Below, piece by piece: positions 8,425 to 17,179 of a stretch of 64,000 nt of DNA. The notes under the pieces are model-generated. The model did not search any database and was not told the DNA's origin. It saw nothing but the letters and a program-made list of their open reading frames with translations. Origin of the DNA: Aeromicrobium wangtongii. GTDB lineage: Bacteria > Actinomycetota > Actinomycetes > Propionibacteriales > Nocardioidaceae. The stretch lies in contig NZ_CP102173.1 of the NCBI RefSeq assembly GCF_024584515.1, positions 2,480,001-2,544,000 on the forward strand, in the 5' to 3' direction. The position numbers and the translations under genes are program-made. The first letter of the stretch is position 1. Each line of letters begins with the position of its first letter.

Positions 8425-9857
8425 CCGAGAGCGAGCGCACCCTGTCCCAGCAGCTGGCTGCCTTCGCAGTCGATGCGGCGACCCACGGCGTCCCCGCCGA
8501 GGTCGTCACCTCGGTCGGCCAGCGGACCCTCGACGTGCTTGGCCTGTGCGTCGCGGCCCACCGGCTGCCGACCAGCGCCGCCGCGATCGGCCACGTGCTG
8601 GACCAGGGCGGCCACGAGCAGGCAACGATCATCGGCGAGCCCACCCGCGTCACGGCGGCCCAGGCCGCCTTCGCCAACGGCGTGCTCGCCCACTCCCTGG
8701 ACTACGACGACACCCACCTGCCCTCGGTGCTGCACCCCAGCGCATCGGTGGTGCCGGCCGCACTGGCCGCGGCGGAGCATGCGGGTGCCTCCGGCGAGCT
8801 GACCGTCCGCGCGATCGCCGTCGGGCTCGAGGTCGCGGTCCGGCTCGGCATGGCCGGCTACGACTCAGAGCTCGGCAACTCGGTGTTCTTCGAGCACGGG
8901 CAGCACGCCACCTCGATCACCGGCGCGATGGGCTCGGCGGTGGCCGCCGCGGTGGTCTACGGGCTGGACGAGCAGGGCATCACCGATGTGCTCGGACTGA
9001 CCGCGTCGATGGCGTCGGGGGTCATCGAGGCCAACCGGACCGGCGGGACGGTCAAGCGTCTGCACTGCGGCCTGGCCGCGCAGGCCGGCGTCACCGCCGC
9101 ACAGCTGGTCCGGCGCGGCTTCACCGGACCGCCGACCGTGCTGGAGGGGCGGTTCGGCTTCTTCCAGGCGTGGCTGCACGGACAGTTCTTTCCCGAGGCC
9201 GTCACCGACGGCCTGGGCACCGAGTGGTCGGTGCCGGGCATCTTCTTCAAGCCCTACCCGGCCAACCACTTCACCCACACCACCGTGGACGCGGGCCGCG
9301 CCCTGCGCGAGCGTGGGCTCACGCCCGAGCAGGTGGCCGAGGTCGTCGTCGGTGTCGCCGGGTCGACGGTGCGCACCATCGGCGAGCCGATCGAGGTCAA
9401 GCGCGCACCCGAGACCGGGTACCAGGCCCAGTTCTCGGGTCCCTACGCCTTCGCCGCCGGCCTGTTCGGTGGCGGCGGGCTGGGCACCGGTCTGGACGAC
9501 TACAGCGACGAGCTCGCCCAGGACCCGGCGCGCCGGGCCCTGATGGCCAAGGTCAGCGTCGTCGCCCACGAGGTCTGCGACGAGATCTACCCCTTCCAGT
9601 TCCCGGCGGTGGTCACGGTGACCACGACGTCGGGCGAGGTCCTCGTCGAGGAGGTGCTGGCCAACCGCGGCGGGCCGGCCCGCCCCCTCACCGACGACGA
9701 GCTCGCCACCAAGTTCCGCGACAACGTCGCGGGTCGTGTCGGCGACGACGTCGCCGCCCAGGTCAGCGACGACGTGCTCGCCCTGCACCTGGCACCTGAC
9801 CTGGCATCGGTCCTTCGGCCGCTGTCGACCATCACCCACCAAGGAGAGTCCCAGTGA
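8421..9857 (+). CDS. MmgE/PrpD family protein
   Basis: A 478-residue protein of the 2-methylcitrate dehydratase/cis-aconitate decarboxylase/iminodisuccinate epimerase superfamily. The segment LAHSLDYDDTHLPSVLHPSASVVPAALAAAEHA is the family's diagnostic active-site region, and VKRLHCGLAAQAGVTAAQLV follows. Start is GTG 8421, overlapping the upstream stop (GTGA). The family hydrates, dehydrates, decarboxylates or epimerises tricarboxylic or substituted dicarboxylic acids. With a CoA-transferase and a cyclic amidohydrolase in the same operon, a substituted maleate or citrate-like substrate is plausible. Confidence 0.85.
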   Translation: MTESERTLSQQLAAFAVDAATHGVPAEVVTSVGQRTLDVLGLCVAAHRLPTSAAAIGHVLDQGGHEQATIIGEPTRVTAAQAAFANGVLAHSLDYDDTHLPSVLHPSASVVPAALAAAEHAGASGELTVRAIAVGLEVAVRLGMAGYDSELGNSVFFEHGQHATSITGAMGSAVAAAVVYGLDEQGITDVLGLTASMASGVIEANRTGGTVKRLHCGLAAQAGVTAAQLVRRGFTGPPTVLEGRFGFFQAWLHGQFFPEAVTDGLGTEWSVPGIFFKPYPANHFTHTTVDAGRALRERGLTPEQVAEVVVGVAGSTVRTIGEPIEVKRAPETGYQAQFSGPYAFAAGLFGGGGLGTGLDDYSDELAQDPARRALMAKVSVVAHEVCDEIYPFQFPAVVTVTTTSGEVLVEEVLANRGGPARPLTDDELATKFRDNVAGRVGDDVAAQVSDDVLALHLAPDLASVLRPLSTITHQGESQ

Positions 9858-11326
9858 GCGACTTCGACGTCCTGATCACCAACGTCCGGGCCGTCCTGCC
9901 CGGGCACGACGAGCCCCAGACCGTCGACATCGCCGTCAAGGACGGTCGGTTCGCGCGGATCGAGGCCGGCATCCCGGCCGAGTCGGCCGACCGGGTCGTC
10001 GACGCCGGCGGCAAGACCGCCTTTCCCGGCGTCGTCGACGCGCACCAGCACTGGGGCATCTACAACCCGCTGCCGATCGACGCTCGCACCGAGTCCCGCG
10101 CCTCGGCGCAGGGCGGCGTGACGACCTCGCTGTCGTACATGCGCACCGGCCAGTACTACCTGAACAAGGGCGGCCCGTACGCCGACTTCTTCCCCGAGGT
10201 GCTGGAGCAGACGGCCGGCAACGCGATGATCGACTACTGCTACCACCTGGCCCCGATGAGCAAGGAGCACATCGAGGAGATCCCGTCGCTGGTGGCCGAC
10301 CACGGCGTCACCTCGTTCAAGGTGTTCATGTTCTACGGCAGCCACGGGCTGCACGGTCGCAGCACCGACCAGTCGTCCTTCCTGATGACGCCCGAGGGCG
10401 AGCGCTACGACTACGCGCACTTCGAGTTCGTGATGCGCGGCATCCAGAAGGCTCGCGAGGAGAACCCCGAGATCGCCGACCAGATCTCGCTGTCGCTGCA
10501 CTGCGAGACCGCCGAGATCATGGCGGCCTACACCAAGATCGTCGAGGAGGACGGCTCGCTCAGCGGCCTGCCGGCGTACTCGGCGTCGCGTCCGCCGCAC
10601 TCGGAGGGCCTTGCGGTCACCATCGCGTCCTACCTGGCACACGAGACGCAGCTGCCGACGATCAACCTGCTGCACCTGACCAGTCGCAAGGCCGTCGAGG
10701 CCGCGCTGACGATGGCCGCGGCGTTCCCGCACATCGACTTCCGCCGCGAGGTCACCGTGGGCCACCTGCTGGCCGACTGCGACACCGCCCACGGGATCGG
10801 CGGCAAGGTCAACCCGCCGCTGCGTCCCCGTGAGGACGTCGAGGCGCTGTGGGGCTACCTGCTCGACGGCAAGATCGACTGGGTCGTCTCGGACCACGCA
10901 TGCTGCAAGGAGGAGCTGAAGTTCGGCGATCCCAAGGACGACGTGTTCCTGGCCAAGTCGGGCTTCGGTGGGGCCGAGTACCTGCTGGCGGGCATGATCA
11001 GCGAGGGCGGCAAGCGCGGTCTGCCGTTCGGCCGGATCGCCGAGCTCACCGCGACCAACCCGGCCCGTCGCTACGGCCTGGGTGCCCGCAAGGGAGCCAT
11101 CAGCGTCGGCCTCGACGCCGACCTCGCACTGGTCGACGTCGACCGGCCGTGGACCGTGCGGGCCGAGGACTCCCTCTCGACCCAGGAGTACACGCCGTTC
11201 GAGGGCGCGAAGCTCACCGCCCAGGTGACCGACACGTTCCTGCGCGGCCGCCAGATCATGACCGACGGCGTCGTCACCGACGACGAGCCGGCCGGCATCT
11301 TCTTGTCGCGTCCCGCGTCGAGCTGA
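9854..11326 (+). CDS. Dihydropyrimidinase/hydantoinase-type cyclic amidohydrolase (candidate imidase)
   Basis: A 490-residue amidohydrolase with all expected binuclear-metal ligands: H64 and H66 (DAHQHWG), carboxylated K156 (TSFKVFMFYG), H216 (LHCETAE), H274 (LLHLTSRKA) and D347 (VSDHACC). This architecture hydrolyses cyclic amides such as hydantoins, dihydropyrimidines, allantoin or cyclic imides. Its operon partners (cyclase, PrpD, CoA-transferase) are not those of pyrimidine or purine breakdown, so I suggest a maleimide or other pyrrole-derived imide as substrate. GTG start overlaps the preceding stop by four bases. Ends one base before the converging VOC gene. Confidence 0.85.
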   Translation: MSDFDVLITNVRAVLPGHDEPQTVDIAVKDGRFARIEAGIPAESADRVVDAGGKTAFPGVVDAHQHWGIYNPLPIDARTESRASAQGGVTTSLSYMRTGQYYLNKGGPYADFFPEVLEQTAGNAMIDYCYHLAPMSKEHIEEIPSLVADHGVTSFKVFMFYGSHGLHGRSTDQSSFLMTPEGERYDYAHFEFVMRGIQKAREENPEIADQISLSLHCETAEIMAAYTKIVEEDGSLSGLPAYSASRPPHSEGLAVTIASYLAHETQLPTINLLHLTSRKAVEAALTMAAAFPHIDFRREVTVGHLLADCDTAHGIGGKVNPPLRPREDVEALWGYLLDGKIDWVVSDHACCKEELKFGDPKDDVFLAKSGFGGAEYLLAGMISEGGKRGLPFGRIAELTATNPARRYGLGARKGAISVGLDADLALVDVDRPWTVRAEDSLSTQEYTPFEGAKLTAQVTDTFLRGRQIMTDGVVTDDEPAGIFLSRPASS

Positions 11327-12256
11327 TCAACACCGTTCGATGACCAGGTGCGGTGTCGCGCAGGGCGGCACCAGCACGCTGGTCCGGCAGCGCCCGAACG
11401 GGGCCAGGTCGATCGTCACGGCCGGGCCGGCACTCGTGCCGGCCCGGCTGATGACGTCGTCGAGATCATCGGTCAGCACGACCAGACCCAGCACGCCGCG
11501 GCGCGGCGCCACGGCCTGTCCGTGCAGCGATCCGGCCTGGTCGGCCGTGAGCCCGTAGTCGACGATGTTGACGTAGGTCTGCTGCCGGCTGGGACCGACG
11601 GTGCTCGAGCGCACCCGCAGCTCGTGATCGACCTGCATCAGCTCGGAGAAGGACGCATCCACGAAGTCGTAGGTGTAGACGACTCCCCAGCCGAACACGT
11701 CCGCGTACCAGTCGATGGTCGGCGCCGCGTCGCTGAGCGGCAGCGAGATGCTGACCGGCTCGCTCACGATGCGGTCGCGCACCTGCGCGAAGTCGGTGAA
11801 GAAGTCCGCGGGACCACTGAGCAGTGCGGTGACCACGCCGTCGGCGCCGCCGTGGTGGGCCTCGCGGAAGCTGCCCTCGGCCAGCTCGTACGAGGCCTCC
11901 GAGGTCGCCATGGGGAAGCCGGCATCCCGGGCGTGCTGCACCGCGGCCACGAAGTCCGGGGCGTAGAAGTCGATGACCCGGAAGGCGTCCCGGTGGATCC
12001 GGGTCCGCTCGTCGCGGATCGGGGCGGCGACGGGACCCTCGGCGTCGAAACGGCACAGCACCGCGCCCGCGTCCACGCCCGGCGTGCCCATCACGGTGAG
12101 CTCTGCGCCCGCTGCCACCCCGAACAGTCCCGAGACGTCTTCGGGGGGCAGCGAGCCCGTGCCGTCTGCGGTCATGCCGAAGACCTCGGCGAGCAGCGCC
12201 CGGTGGGGTTCTGCATCAGAGACCGAGATCAAAGGACCATAGATCGAGGACGACAT
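11327..12256 (-). CDS. VOC-superfamily protein with two glyoxalase-like modules
   Basis: A 309-residue protein containing two vicinal-oxygen-chelate halves (about 1-140 and 165-305): N-terminal IYGPLISVSDAEPHRALLAEVFGM, and second half SISLPLSDAAPTIDWYADVFGW. VOC proteins include dioxygenases, lyases and binding proteins; I cannot assign full metal ligands confidently. It is transcribed alone from site B with an apparently leaderless start only 17 bases from the divergent reductase start. An oxidative or ligand-binding role in the pathway is inference. Confidence 0.7.
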   Translation of the reverse strand: MSSSIYGPLISVSDAEPHRALLAEVFGMTADGTGSLPPEDVSGLFGVAAGAELTVMGTPGVDAGAVLCRFDAEGPVAAPIRDERTRIHRDAFRVIDFYAPDFVAAVQHARDAGFPMATSEASYELAEGSFREAHHGGADGVVTALLSGPADFFTDFAQVRDRIVSEPVSISLPLSDAAPTIDWYADVFGWGVVYTYDFVDASFSELMQVDHELRVRSSTVGPSRQQTYVNIVDYGLTADQAGSLHGQAVAPRRGVLGLVVLTDDLDDVISRAGTSAGPAVTIDLAPFGRCRTSVLVPPCATPHLVIERC

Positions 12257-12273
12257 TCATATATTATATCGCC
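12257..12273. promoter_or_regulatory. Regulatory site B: 17-bp bidirectional leaderless promoter
   Basis: The entire space between two divergent start codons (12256 - and 12274 +) is TCATATATTATATCGCC. Reverse strand reads ATATATGAATG, matching the recurring element. TATTAT (12262-12267) lies exactly 6 bases before the + ATG. Reverse TATAAT (12263-12268) lies exactly 6 bases before the - ATG. The two -10 boxes overlap, and any -35 must lie in the opposite gene. Confidence 0.8.
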
Positions 12274-13296
12274 ATGACTGTGTCGTTGATCGAGAGCACC
12301 GCCGCGGTGGCCGTCGCCGCGATTCCCGCCGGAATTCCGGCCGCCGAGGACTTCCGCCTCGTCGAGGCGCCTGTTGCCCGGCCCGGCGACGGCGAGGTGC
12401 TGGTCCGCATCGAGGTGCTGTCGCTGGACCCCTACCTGCGCTCGCTGCTGACCGCCGGCCACCTGGACGATCCGCCGGTCGGACCCGGCGACGTGATGCC
12501 GGGACGCTCGGTCGGCGTCGTGATCGAGTCGGGTTCCCCCGGCCTCCCCGTCGGGGCCAGGGTGCTCGCCGAGACCGGCTGGCGAGCACACGCCGTCGTG
12601 GCGGCCGACCAGGCACGTCCGGTCTCGGTGCCCGACGGGGTCTCCCCCTCGGCCGCCCTCGGCGTCCTCGGCATGCCGGGCCTGACCGCGTACGCCGCCG
12701 TCGAGCGACACCTGCGCCCCCGTCCGGGCGAGACCGTCGTCATCTCGTCGGCCACCGGCGGCGTCGGGGCACTCGCCGGGCAGCTGAGCAAGCTGGCCGG
12801 GGCGCGCACCGTCGCGATCGTCGGATCCGACGACAAGGCCGAGCTCGCGCTGGAACTGGGTTACGAGGTCGCCGTCGTCCGAGGCCGCGACGGCTGGTTG
12901 GACGCGCTGCGCGCCGCCTGCCCCGACCGGATCGACGCCTACCTGCACATGGGCGACCAGGAGACCCTCGACGGCGTCGTCGAGCAGCTGGCCATCGGCG
13001 CCCGGGTGTCCCTGACCGGTCTGATCGACCAGTCCAACGGCGCCGCACCGACCCGCATCCGCGCCGGCGCCTTGATGGCTGCCCGGGCGACCACCTACGG
13101 GATGGTCGTGTACGACCACGCGGATCTCGCTGCCGAGCACGTCGAGCGAGTCGGGCGACTTCTCGTCGAGGGCACCGTGACCGCCCCCGAGGACCGCTAC
13201 GACGGTCTCGAGCAGGCCGGCACCGCCTTCGCCCACCTGATGTCCGGCCGCAACCGCGGCAAGGTCGTCGTCACCGTGACGCACACGCCGTCATGA
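12274..13296 (+). CDS. NADPH-dependent MDR-family ene-reductase (CurA/PTGR-like)
   Basis: A 340-residue zinc-independent medium-chain reductase. Hallmarks are SLDPYLRSLL, GDVMPGRSVGVVIESG, GVLGMPGLTAYAAV and the NADPH fold VVISSATGGVGALAGQLSKLAG. This branch (leukotriene B4 dehydrogenase, prostaglandin reductase, curcumin reductase) reduces the C=C of alpha,beta-unsaturated carbonyls. A vinyl or methine reduction on a bilin-like molecule would suit, but that is inference. Leaderless from site B; followed 16 bases later by the SDR gene. Confidence 0.85.
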   Translation: MTVSLIESTAAVAVAAIPAGIPAAEDFRLVEAPVARPGDGEVLVRIEVLSLDPYLRSLLTAGHLDDPPVGPGDVMPGRSVGVVIESGSPGLPVGARVLAETGWRAHAVVAADQARPVSVPDGVSPSAALGVLGMPGLTAYAAVERHLRPRPGETVVISSATGGVGALAGQLSKLAGARTVAIVGSDDKAELALELGYEVAVVRGRDGWLDALRAACPDRIDAYLHMGDQETLDGVVEQLAIGARVSLTGLIDQSNGAAPTRIRAGALMAARATTYGMVVYDHADLAAEHVERVGRLLVEGTVTAPEDRYDGLEQAGTAFAHLMSGRNRGKVVVTVTHTPS

Positions 13297-13312
13297 ATCC
13301 AAGGGAGCTGTC

Positions 13313-14116
13313 ATGAAGAACGTCGTCATCACCGGAAGCACCAAGGGGGTCGGGTTCGCCCTGGCCCGCGAGTTCCGCCGCCTGGGCCACTCGGTGGTGA
13401 TCACCGGCCGGACCGCCGAGGCGGTGGACTCCGCGGTCACCACGCTGACGTCCGGGCCCGGCACCGGACGCGTGATCGGGCACGCACTGGACGTGACCGA
13501 CCCCGACGCGGTCGCCGCCCTGTGGGACCACGCTGCGGCCAAGCTGGGCACGATCGACCTGTGGATCAACAACGCCGGCGTCGCGCACACCACCGCGCCG
13601 ATCATCGAGACCTCCCCCCAGGACGTCCGCGCGATGGTGACGACGAACATGTACGGGACGATCTTCGGCTCCCAGGTCGCCGTCCGCGGCATGATCGCCC
13701 AGGGCTCCGGCCAGGTCTTCAACGTGCTCGGCGGTGGCAGCGACGGCAAGATCCGCCCCAACATGGGGGTCTACGGCGCCACCAAGCGCGGCCTCGACAT
13801 GTTCACGGCCGCCTTGGTCAAGGAGGTCAAGGGCACCGGGGTTCGGGTCGGCCAGGTCCGCCCCGGCATCCTGATCACCGACGGCTGGCGCCGCGAGGCC
13901 GCCACGGCGCCCGACCAGGTCGCCAGCCAGCGCAAGATGCTCAACATCCTGGCCGACCACGCCGAGGACGTAGCCCCCGTGCTGGTCGATCGGATGCTGT
14001 CGAGCACCAAGAACGGCGACGCGATCGCGTGGCTCACGACGGGCAAGATCACCAAGCGGTTCATGACCCCGGGCTACGCCAAGAAGCATGACGTCCTGGG
14101 CCGCTACGGCCTATGA
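13313..14116 (+). CDS. SDR similar to chlorophyll b reductase (NYC1/NOL-like), copy 1
   Basis: A 267-residue classical short-chain dehydrogenase: cofactor loop TGSTKGVG (8-14 region), LWINNAG (83-89), GGGSDG (140-145), catalytic YGATK (154-158). Beyond generic SDR features, the DLWINNAG / FNVLGGGSDGKIRPNMGVYGATKRG segment and the C-terminal block (MLNILADHAEDVAPVLVDRML, then ITKRFM) follow the layout I recall for plant NYC1/NOL, which reduces the 7-formyl of chlorophyll b. A paralogue sits in the core operon (30887-31714). Substrate unproven. AAGGGAGC ribosome-binding site precedes the ATG. Confidence 0.75.
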   Translation: MKNVVITGSTKGVGFALAREFRRLGHSVVITGRTAEAVDSAVTTLTSGPGTGRVIGHALDVTDPDAVAALWDHAAAKLGTIDLWINNAGVAHTTAPIIETSPQDVRAMVTTNMYGTIFGSQVAVRGMIAQGSGQVFNVLGGGSDGKIRPNMGVYGATKRGLDMFTAALVKEVKGTGVRVGQVRPGILITDGWRREAATAPDQVASQRKMLNILADHAEDVAPVLVDRMLSSTKNGDAIAWLTTGKITKRFMTPGYAKKHDVLGRYGL

Positions 14117-14133
14117 CACCCCACCGCACAGAC

Positions 14134-14169
14134 CAGTGCCCCGGCCCTCCGAGGAGGACCGGGGCACTG
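14134..14169. terminator. Bidirectional terminator hairpin
   Basis: A 13-bp stem (CAGTGCCCCGGCC with its near-perfect complement at 14157-14169) and a 10-base loop, followed by TCTTGTT. It lies between the convergent SDR gene and the secreted-protein gene and can serve both strands. Confidence 0.8.
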
Positions 14170-14183
14170 TCTTGTTCAGTCGA

Positions 14184-15506
14184 TCAGCAGTTCTTGATCG
14201 TGTTCTGCAGTGCGGTGACAGCCGCAGCGGCCGAGGCCGCGTTGTTGTTGGCAGCCGCCGAGCTGTTCTGAGCCGCCGCGAGCTGCGCCTTCGCCGCAGC
14301 GACCTTCGCCTTGGCCTTCTTCTGGGCCTTCTTGGCCTTGGTGACCGCCTTCTTCTTCTTGGTCACGTTCTTCTTGGCCTTGGCCTTCTTGGCCTTGCCC
14401 TTGGCTTTCTTGACGGCCTTGTTGGCCTTCTTGACGGCCTTGTTGGCCTTCTTCACCGACGAGTCGGCCTTCTTGAGCGCCTTGGTTGCCGCAGCGACCG
14501 CTGCGTTGGCCGGGGCAATCTTGCCGGCCTCAGCAGCCGCGGCGTTCACGGCCGTCGAGTGACTGGACTGGGCTCCGGGCAGGGCCGCGACGGCGTCCGC
14601 GCAAGCCTTCGACATCGGCGTGATGTTGACCGTGAACGACTTGTCAGCCGGCAGGGTGCAGTCAATGGCCACGTTGGCGTCCGGCACGTTGAGCTTGAAG
14701 CTCTTGACCGCGACGGTCATGGTGCTGCCCGTTCCGGCCATCGACGCGGCGAGCGCCGGGATCGGAAGCGCAACCCCACCCTTGAAGTCGCCAGTGCGAG
14801 TGCCGGCCAGGGTGCCGAGATCGGTCACCAGGGTCGCGTCGAACTTCTGGTTCGGCAGGGCGATGGCCGCAGGCGCCGTGTTGGGCATGTCGTCCATGCT
14901 CGCCGCAACGGCGATCTTGCCGTCGGCCTTGGCCTGGGCGGTCAGCGCGAGGTCGGTGTTGTATGCGTAGCTCGTGCCGAAGGTCGAGCACGTGAACGAC
15001 AGCGCCTTCGAGGGCAACGGCGTGATCGGCACGGTCAGTGTCACCGGGGCGGTGGGGGTGCACGGGATGTTCGTCGAAGCACCCACCGCCAACGCGAAGT
15101 CCTCGACCTTGAGAGACAGCGTGCTTCCCGAAGCGGTGACAGATCCGCTCAGCGCGGGGATGACGATCGGCGTACCGCCCTTGAAGTCCCCGGTGCGCGA
15201 GCCCTTCAGATCGCCCAGATCGGTGCCGAGGGTCGCCGTGATGTCCTGGTTGGGGAGATTCACGAACGAAGGTGCCGCATTGGGCATGTCCTGCATCGCA
15301 GCAGTGACTGCCACCGTGCCACCCGCCACGGCCTTTGCCGTGAGGTCGACGGTCGACGTGTAGACGAACCCGTTCTGACCGAAGGTGCAGTTGAAAGACA
15401 CCGACTGAGGGTCGGCCGCCTGGGCCGCGGACATGGTCATCGGCACGCTCAGCGCGCCGAGCACCAACGCCCCTGCTGTGGTCCCGGCAAGTTTGCGAAA
15501 ACGCAT
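14184..15506 (-). CDS. Secreted protein with two DUF6801-like domains and a Lys/Ala-rich tail
   Basis: About 440 residues. ATG 15506 is preceded by AAGGAGGAAAT and begins a clean signal peptide (MRFRKLAGTTAGALVLGALS, cleavage near SAAQAA). Two related beta-rich domains of about 130 residues follow, each with an N-terminal F-x-C, a DMPN(A/T)AP motif, DLG(D/T)L and a second Cys; they resemble DUF6801. The last 150 residues are low-complexity Lys/Ala repeats (KKANKAVKKANKAVKKAKG), giving a strongly cationic, probably helical tail. No LPXTG. The same domain type occurs in the sortase-anchored neighbour at 19376-20659. A surface-binding role is inferred; transcribed from site C. Confidence 0.75.
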   Translation of the reverse strand: MRFRKLAGTTAGALVLGALSVPMTMSAAQAADPQSVSFNCTFGQNGFVYTSTVDLTAKAVAGGTVAVTAAMQDMPNAAPSFVNLPNQDITATLGTDLGDLKGSRTGDFKGGTPIVIPALSGSVTASGSTLSLKVEDFALAVGASTNIPCTPTAPVTLTVPITPLPSKALSFTCSTFGTSYAYNTDLALTAQAKADGKIAVAASMDDMPNTAPAAIALPNQKFDATLVTDLGTLAGTRTGDFKGGVALPIPALAASMAGTGSTMTVAVKSFKLNVPDANVAIDCTLPADKSFTVNITPMSKACADAVAALPGAQSSHSTAVNAAAAEAGKIAPANAAVAAATKALKKADSSVKKANKAVKKANKAVKKAKGKAKKAKAKKNVTKKKKAVTKAKKAQKKAKAKVAAAKAQLAAAQNSSAAANNNAASAAAAVTALQNTIKNC

Positions 15507-15552
15507 ATTTCCTCCTTGGCGGCCACCGGACTGTGGCCTAGGTCTCACCGAA

Positions 15553-15566
15553 GAATATACGATATC
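15553..15566. promoter_or_regulatory. Regulatory site C
   Basis: GAATATACGATATC, upstream of the secreted-protein gene. On the reverse strand a 17-base string (GATATCGTATATTCTTC) is identical to the one at site H upstream of the 44294 operon. It holds a TATATT -10 and would give a leader of about 40 bases carrying the AAGGAGG site. Confidence 0.8.
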
Positions 15567-15626
15567 CAATACCCTGTGGGGCTTTTGCGTAACAGAGCTG
15601 TTAAATCAGCACAATCAGGACGAAGG

Positions 15627-16472
15627 TCACCGGTGGGCGCGGGCCAGCACGAGGCGTGCCTGCCGGGCGACGGCCTCGTCGAGCATGCGCCCGCGGGAGT
15701 CGACCGCGACCCCGGACCCGGCCGCAGCGAGTGCAGTCAGGATCTCCTCGGCCTCGGCGACCGCTTCCGCCGTGGGCGTGAACACCTCGTTGACCACCGC
15801 GACCTGGGCCGGGTGGATGCAGGCGCGTCCGACGAAGCCGATCCGGGCGAGCGCCTCGGTGGAGGCACGCAGCGCGGCCAGGTCGCGGAAGTCCGTCGAG
15901 ACCGGGGCGATGGGCGGGGCGATGCCGGAGGCGGCCGACACGACCACGATCTGGGAGCGCACCCACAAGAGCTCACGCTCGTCGGGGCCGAGCGTCACAC
16001 CGAGATCTGCGCGCAGGTCCGCCTCCCCCACCTGCAGGCGGTGGACCCGGGGCGCTGCCGCGATCTCGGCCGCGCGGAGGATTGCGCCGCCGCTCTCGAG
16101 GAGCGGGACGATCCGGGCCGCGGAGCCGAGCGCGTCCAGCACGGCGGACGCGGCCTCGACATCGGCCGCGGACTCCGCCTTGGCCAGCACCACACCGGTG
16201 AACCCTTCGGCCTCACCGATGGCCCGGATGTCCTCCAGCCCTGCCTCCCCCGGGTTCACCCGGACCCAGACGCCCACATCCGACGTCGGCAGGTCGTCCA
16301 ACCACATCGCAACGATGTCGCGGGCCAGGTCCTTGCGCTCGGGACGGACCGCGTCCTCCAGGTCGACGATCAGCTCGTCGGCACCCCGGTCCAGGGCGCT
16401 GCGCAGCTTGTCGGGCGCATCGCCGGGGACGTAGAGCGCAGATCGGGCCAGTCGTAGGGGTTCAGCGGTCAT
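15627..16472 (-). CDS. HpcH/HpaI aldolase family, CitE-like lyase
   Basis: A 281-residue CitE-type TIM barrel. Key segments are SALYVPGDAPDKLRSAL, ELIVDLEDAV, the metal Glu in LLESGGAI, GEADLRADLG, and GRACIHPAQVAVVNEVF. Relatives cleave citryl-CoA, malyl-CoA or citramalyl-CoA, or hydrolyse malyl-CoA. In this setting a (substituted) malyl/citramalyl-CoA lyase is likely, feeding pyruvate or glyoxylate plus an acyl-CoA into central metabolism. ATG overlaps the methylesterase-like stop (ATGA). Third gene of the unit starting at 17499. Confidence 0.85.
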   Translation of the reverse strand: MTAEPLRLARSALYVPGDAPDKLRSALDRGADELIVDLEDAVRPERKDLARDIVAMWLDDLPTSDVGVWVRVNPGEAGLEDIRAIGEAEGFTGVVLAKAESAADVEAASAVLDALGSAARIVPLLESGGAILRAAEIAAAPRVHRLQVGEADLRADLGVTLGPDERELLWVRSQIVVVSAASGIAPPIAPVSTDFRDLAALRASTEALARIGFVGRACIHPAQVAVVNEVFTPTAEAVAEAEEILTALAAAGSGVAVDSRGRMLDEAVARQARLVLARAHR

Positions 16473-17179
16473 GGGGAGCTGTCCTTCGTGGGGGATGTCG
16501 GGGAGTGCGCGAGCAGGATCCGGGCCACCTCGGCCGGCGCGCTGAGCGGGGCGTCGTGCCCGGCGGCGATCAGGATGGGTTCCACTCCCAGCGCCTCGAC
16601 CCTGGCGCGGGTGGCGCCGGAGGGATATCCGTCCGGTGTGCGGGCGCAGAAGACGAAGGTCTCCCGGACGGTCGATGGCACCGCCGGCACCGGGTCGAGC
16701 GCGGGGGCCACGGGGCTCACCGTGAGCCGGGCGTTGAGCCACGCGACGGTCGCCGCGTCGTACTCGCCGGACTCGGTGGACGCCGGGCGCGAGGGGACGG
16801 TGGCGTCCCGAGGTGGCGGGGTCCCGGCGCCGGGCAACATGTCGACGGCTCGCTCGCCGGGTGCCGGGACCGCTGCGTCCAGGTGCACGAGCGCGGCGAT
16901 CCGGTCCGGGACGCGTGCCGCCACTGCGGTCGTGACCAGACCACCTTGGCTGTGACCGACCAGGACGACATCGCTCAGATCCTCCAGCTCGATCAGCGCG
17001 GTGACCTGATCGACCCACACGTCCAGTCCGGTGACCTCGGCGATCCTGCCGACGTGCTCGCCGGCGCCGATCAGGCTGGGTGCATGGACGTCGTGCCCCG
17101 CCGCGGCCAGCAGCGGGCGAACCCGCGACCAGGCCCAGCCCCCACGGAACGCGCCGTGCACCAGGACGAAGCTCGTCAT
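16469..17179 (-). CDS. Alpha/beta hydrolase of the methylesterase/hydroxynitrile-lyase type (pheophorbidase-like candidate)
   Basis: A 236-residue hydrolase with oxyanion segment FVLVHGAFRGGWAWSRV (4-20), nucleophile elbow GHSQGG (75-80, Ser77) and a C-terminal GHDAPL supplying the His. The architecture matches the plant MES/HNL family, which includes pheophorbidase and MES16, enzymes that remove the C13(2) methyl ester from chlorophyll catabolites. Many bacterial esterases share this fold, so the activity is a hypothesis driven by the neighbours. Start 17179 overlaps the monooxygenase-like stop (ATGA). Confidence 0.7.
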   Translation of the reverse strand: MTSFVLVHGAFRGGWAWSRVRPLLAAAGHDVHAPSLIGAGEHVGRIAEVTGLDVWVDQVTALIELEDLSDVVLVGHSQGGLVTTAVAARVPDRIAALVHLDAAVPAPGERAVDMLPGAGTPPPRDATVPSRPASTESGEYDAATVAWLNARLTVSPVAPALDPVPAVPSTVRETFVFCARTPDGYPSGATRARVEALGVEPILIAAGHDAPLSAPAEVARILLAHSPTSPTKDSSP

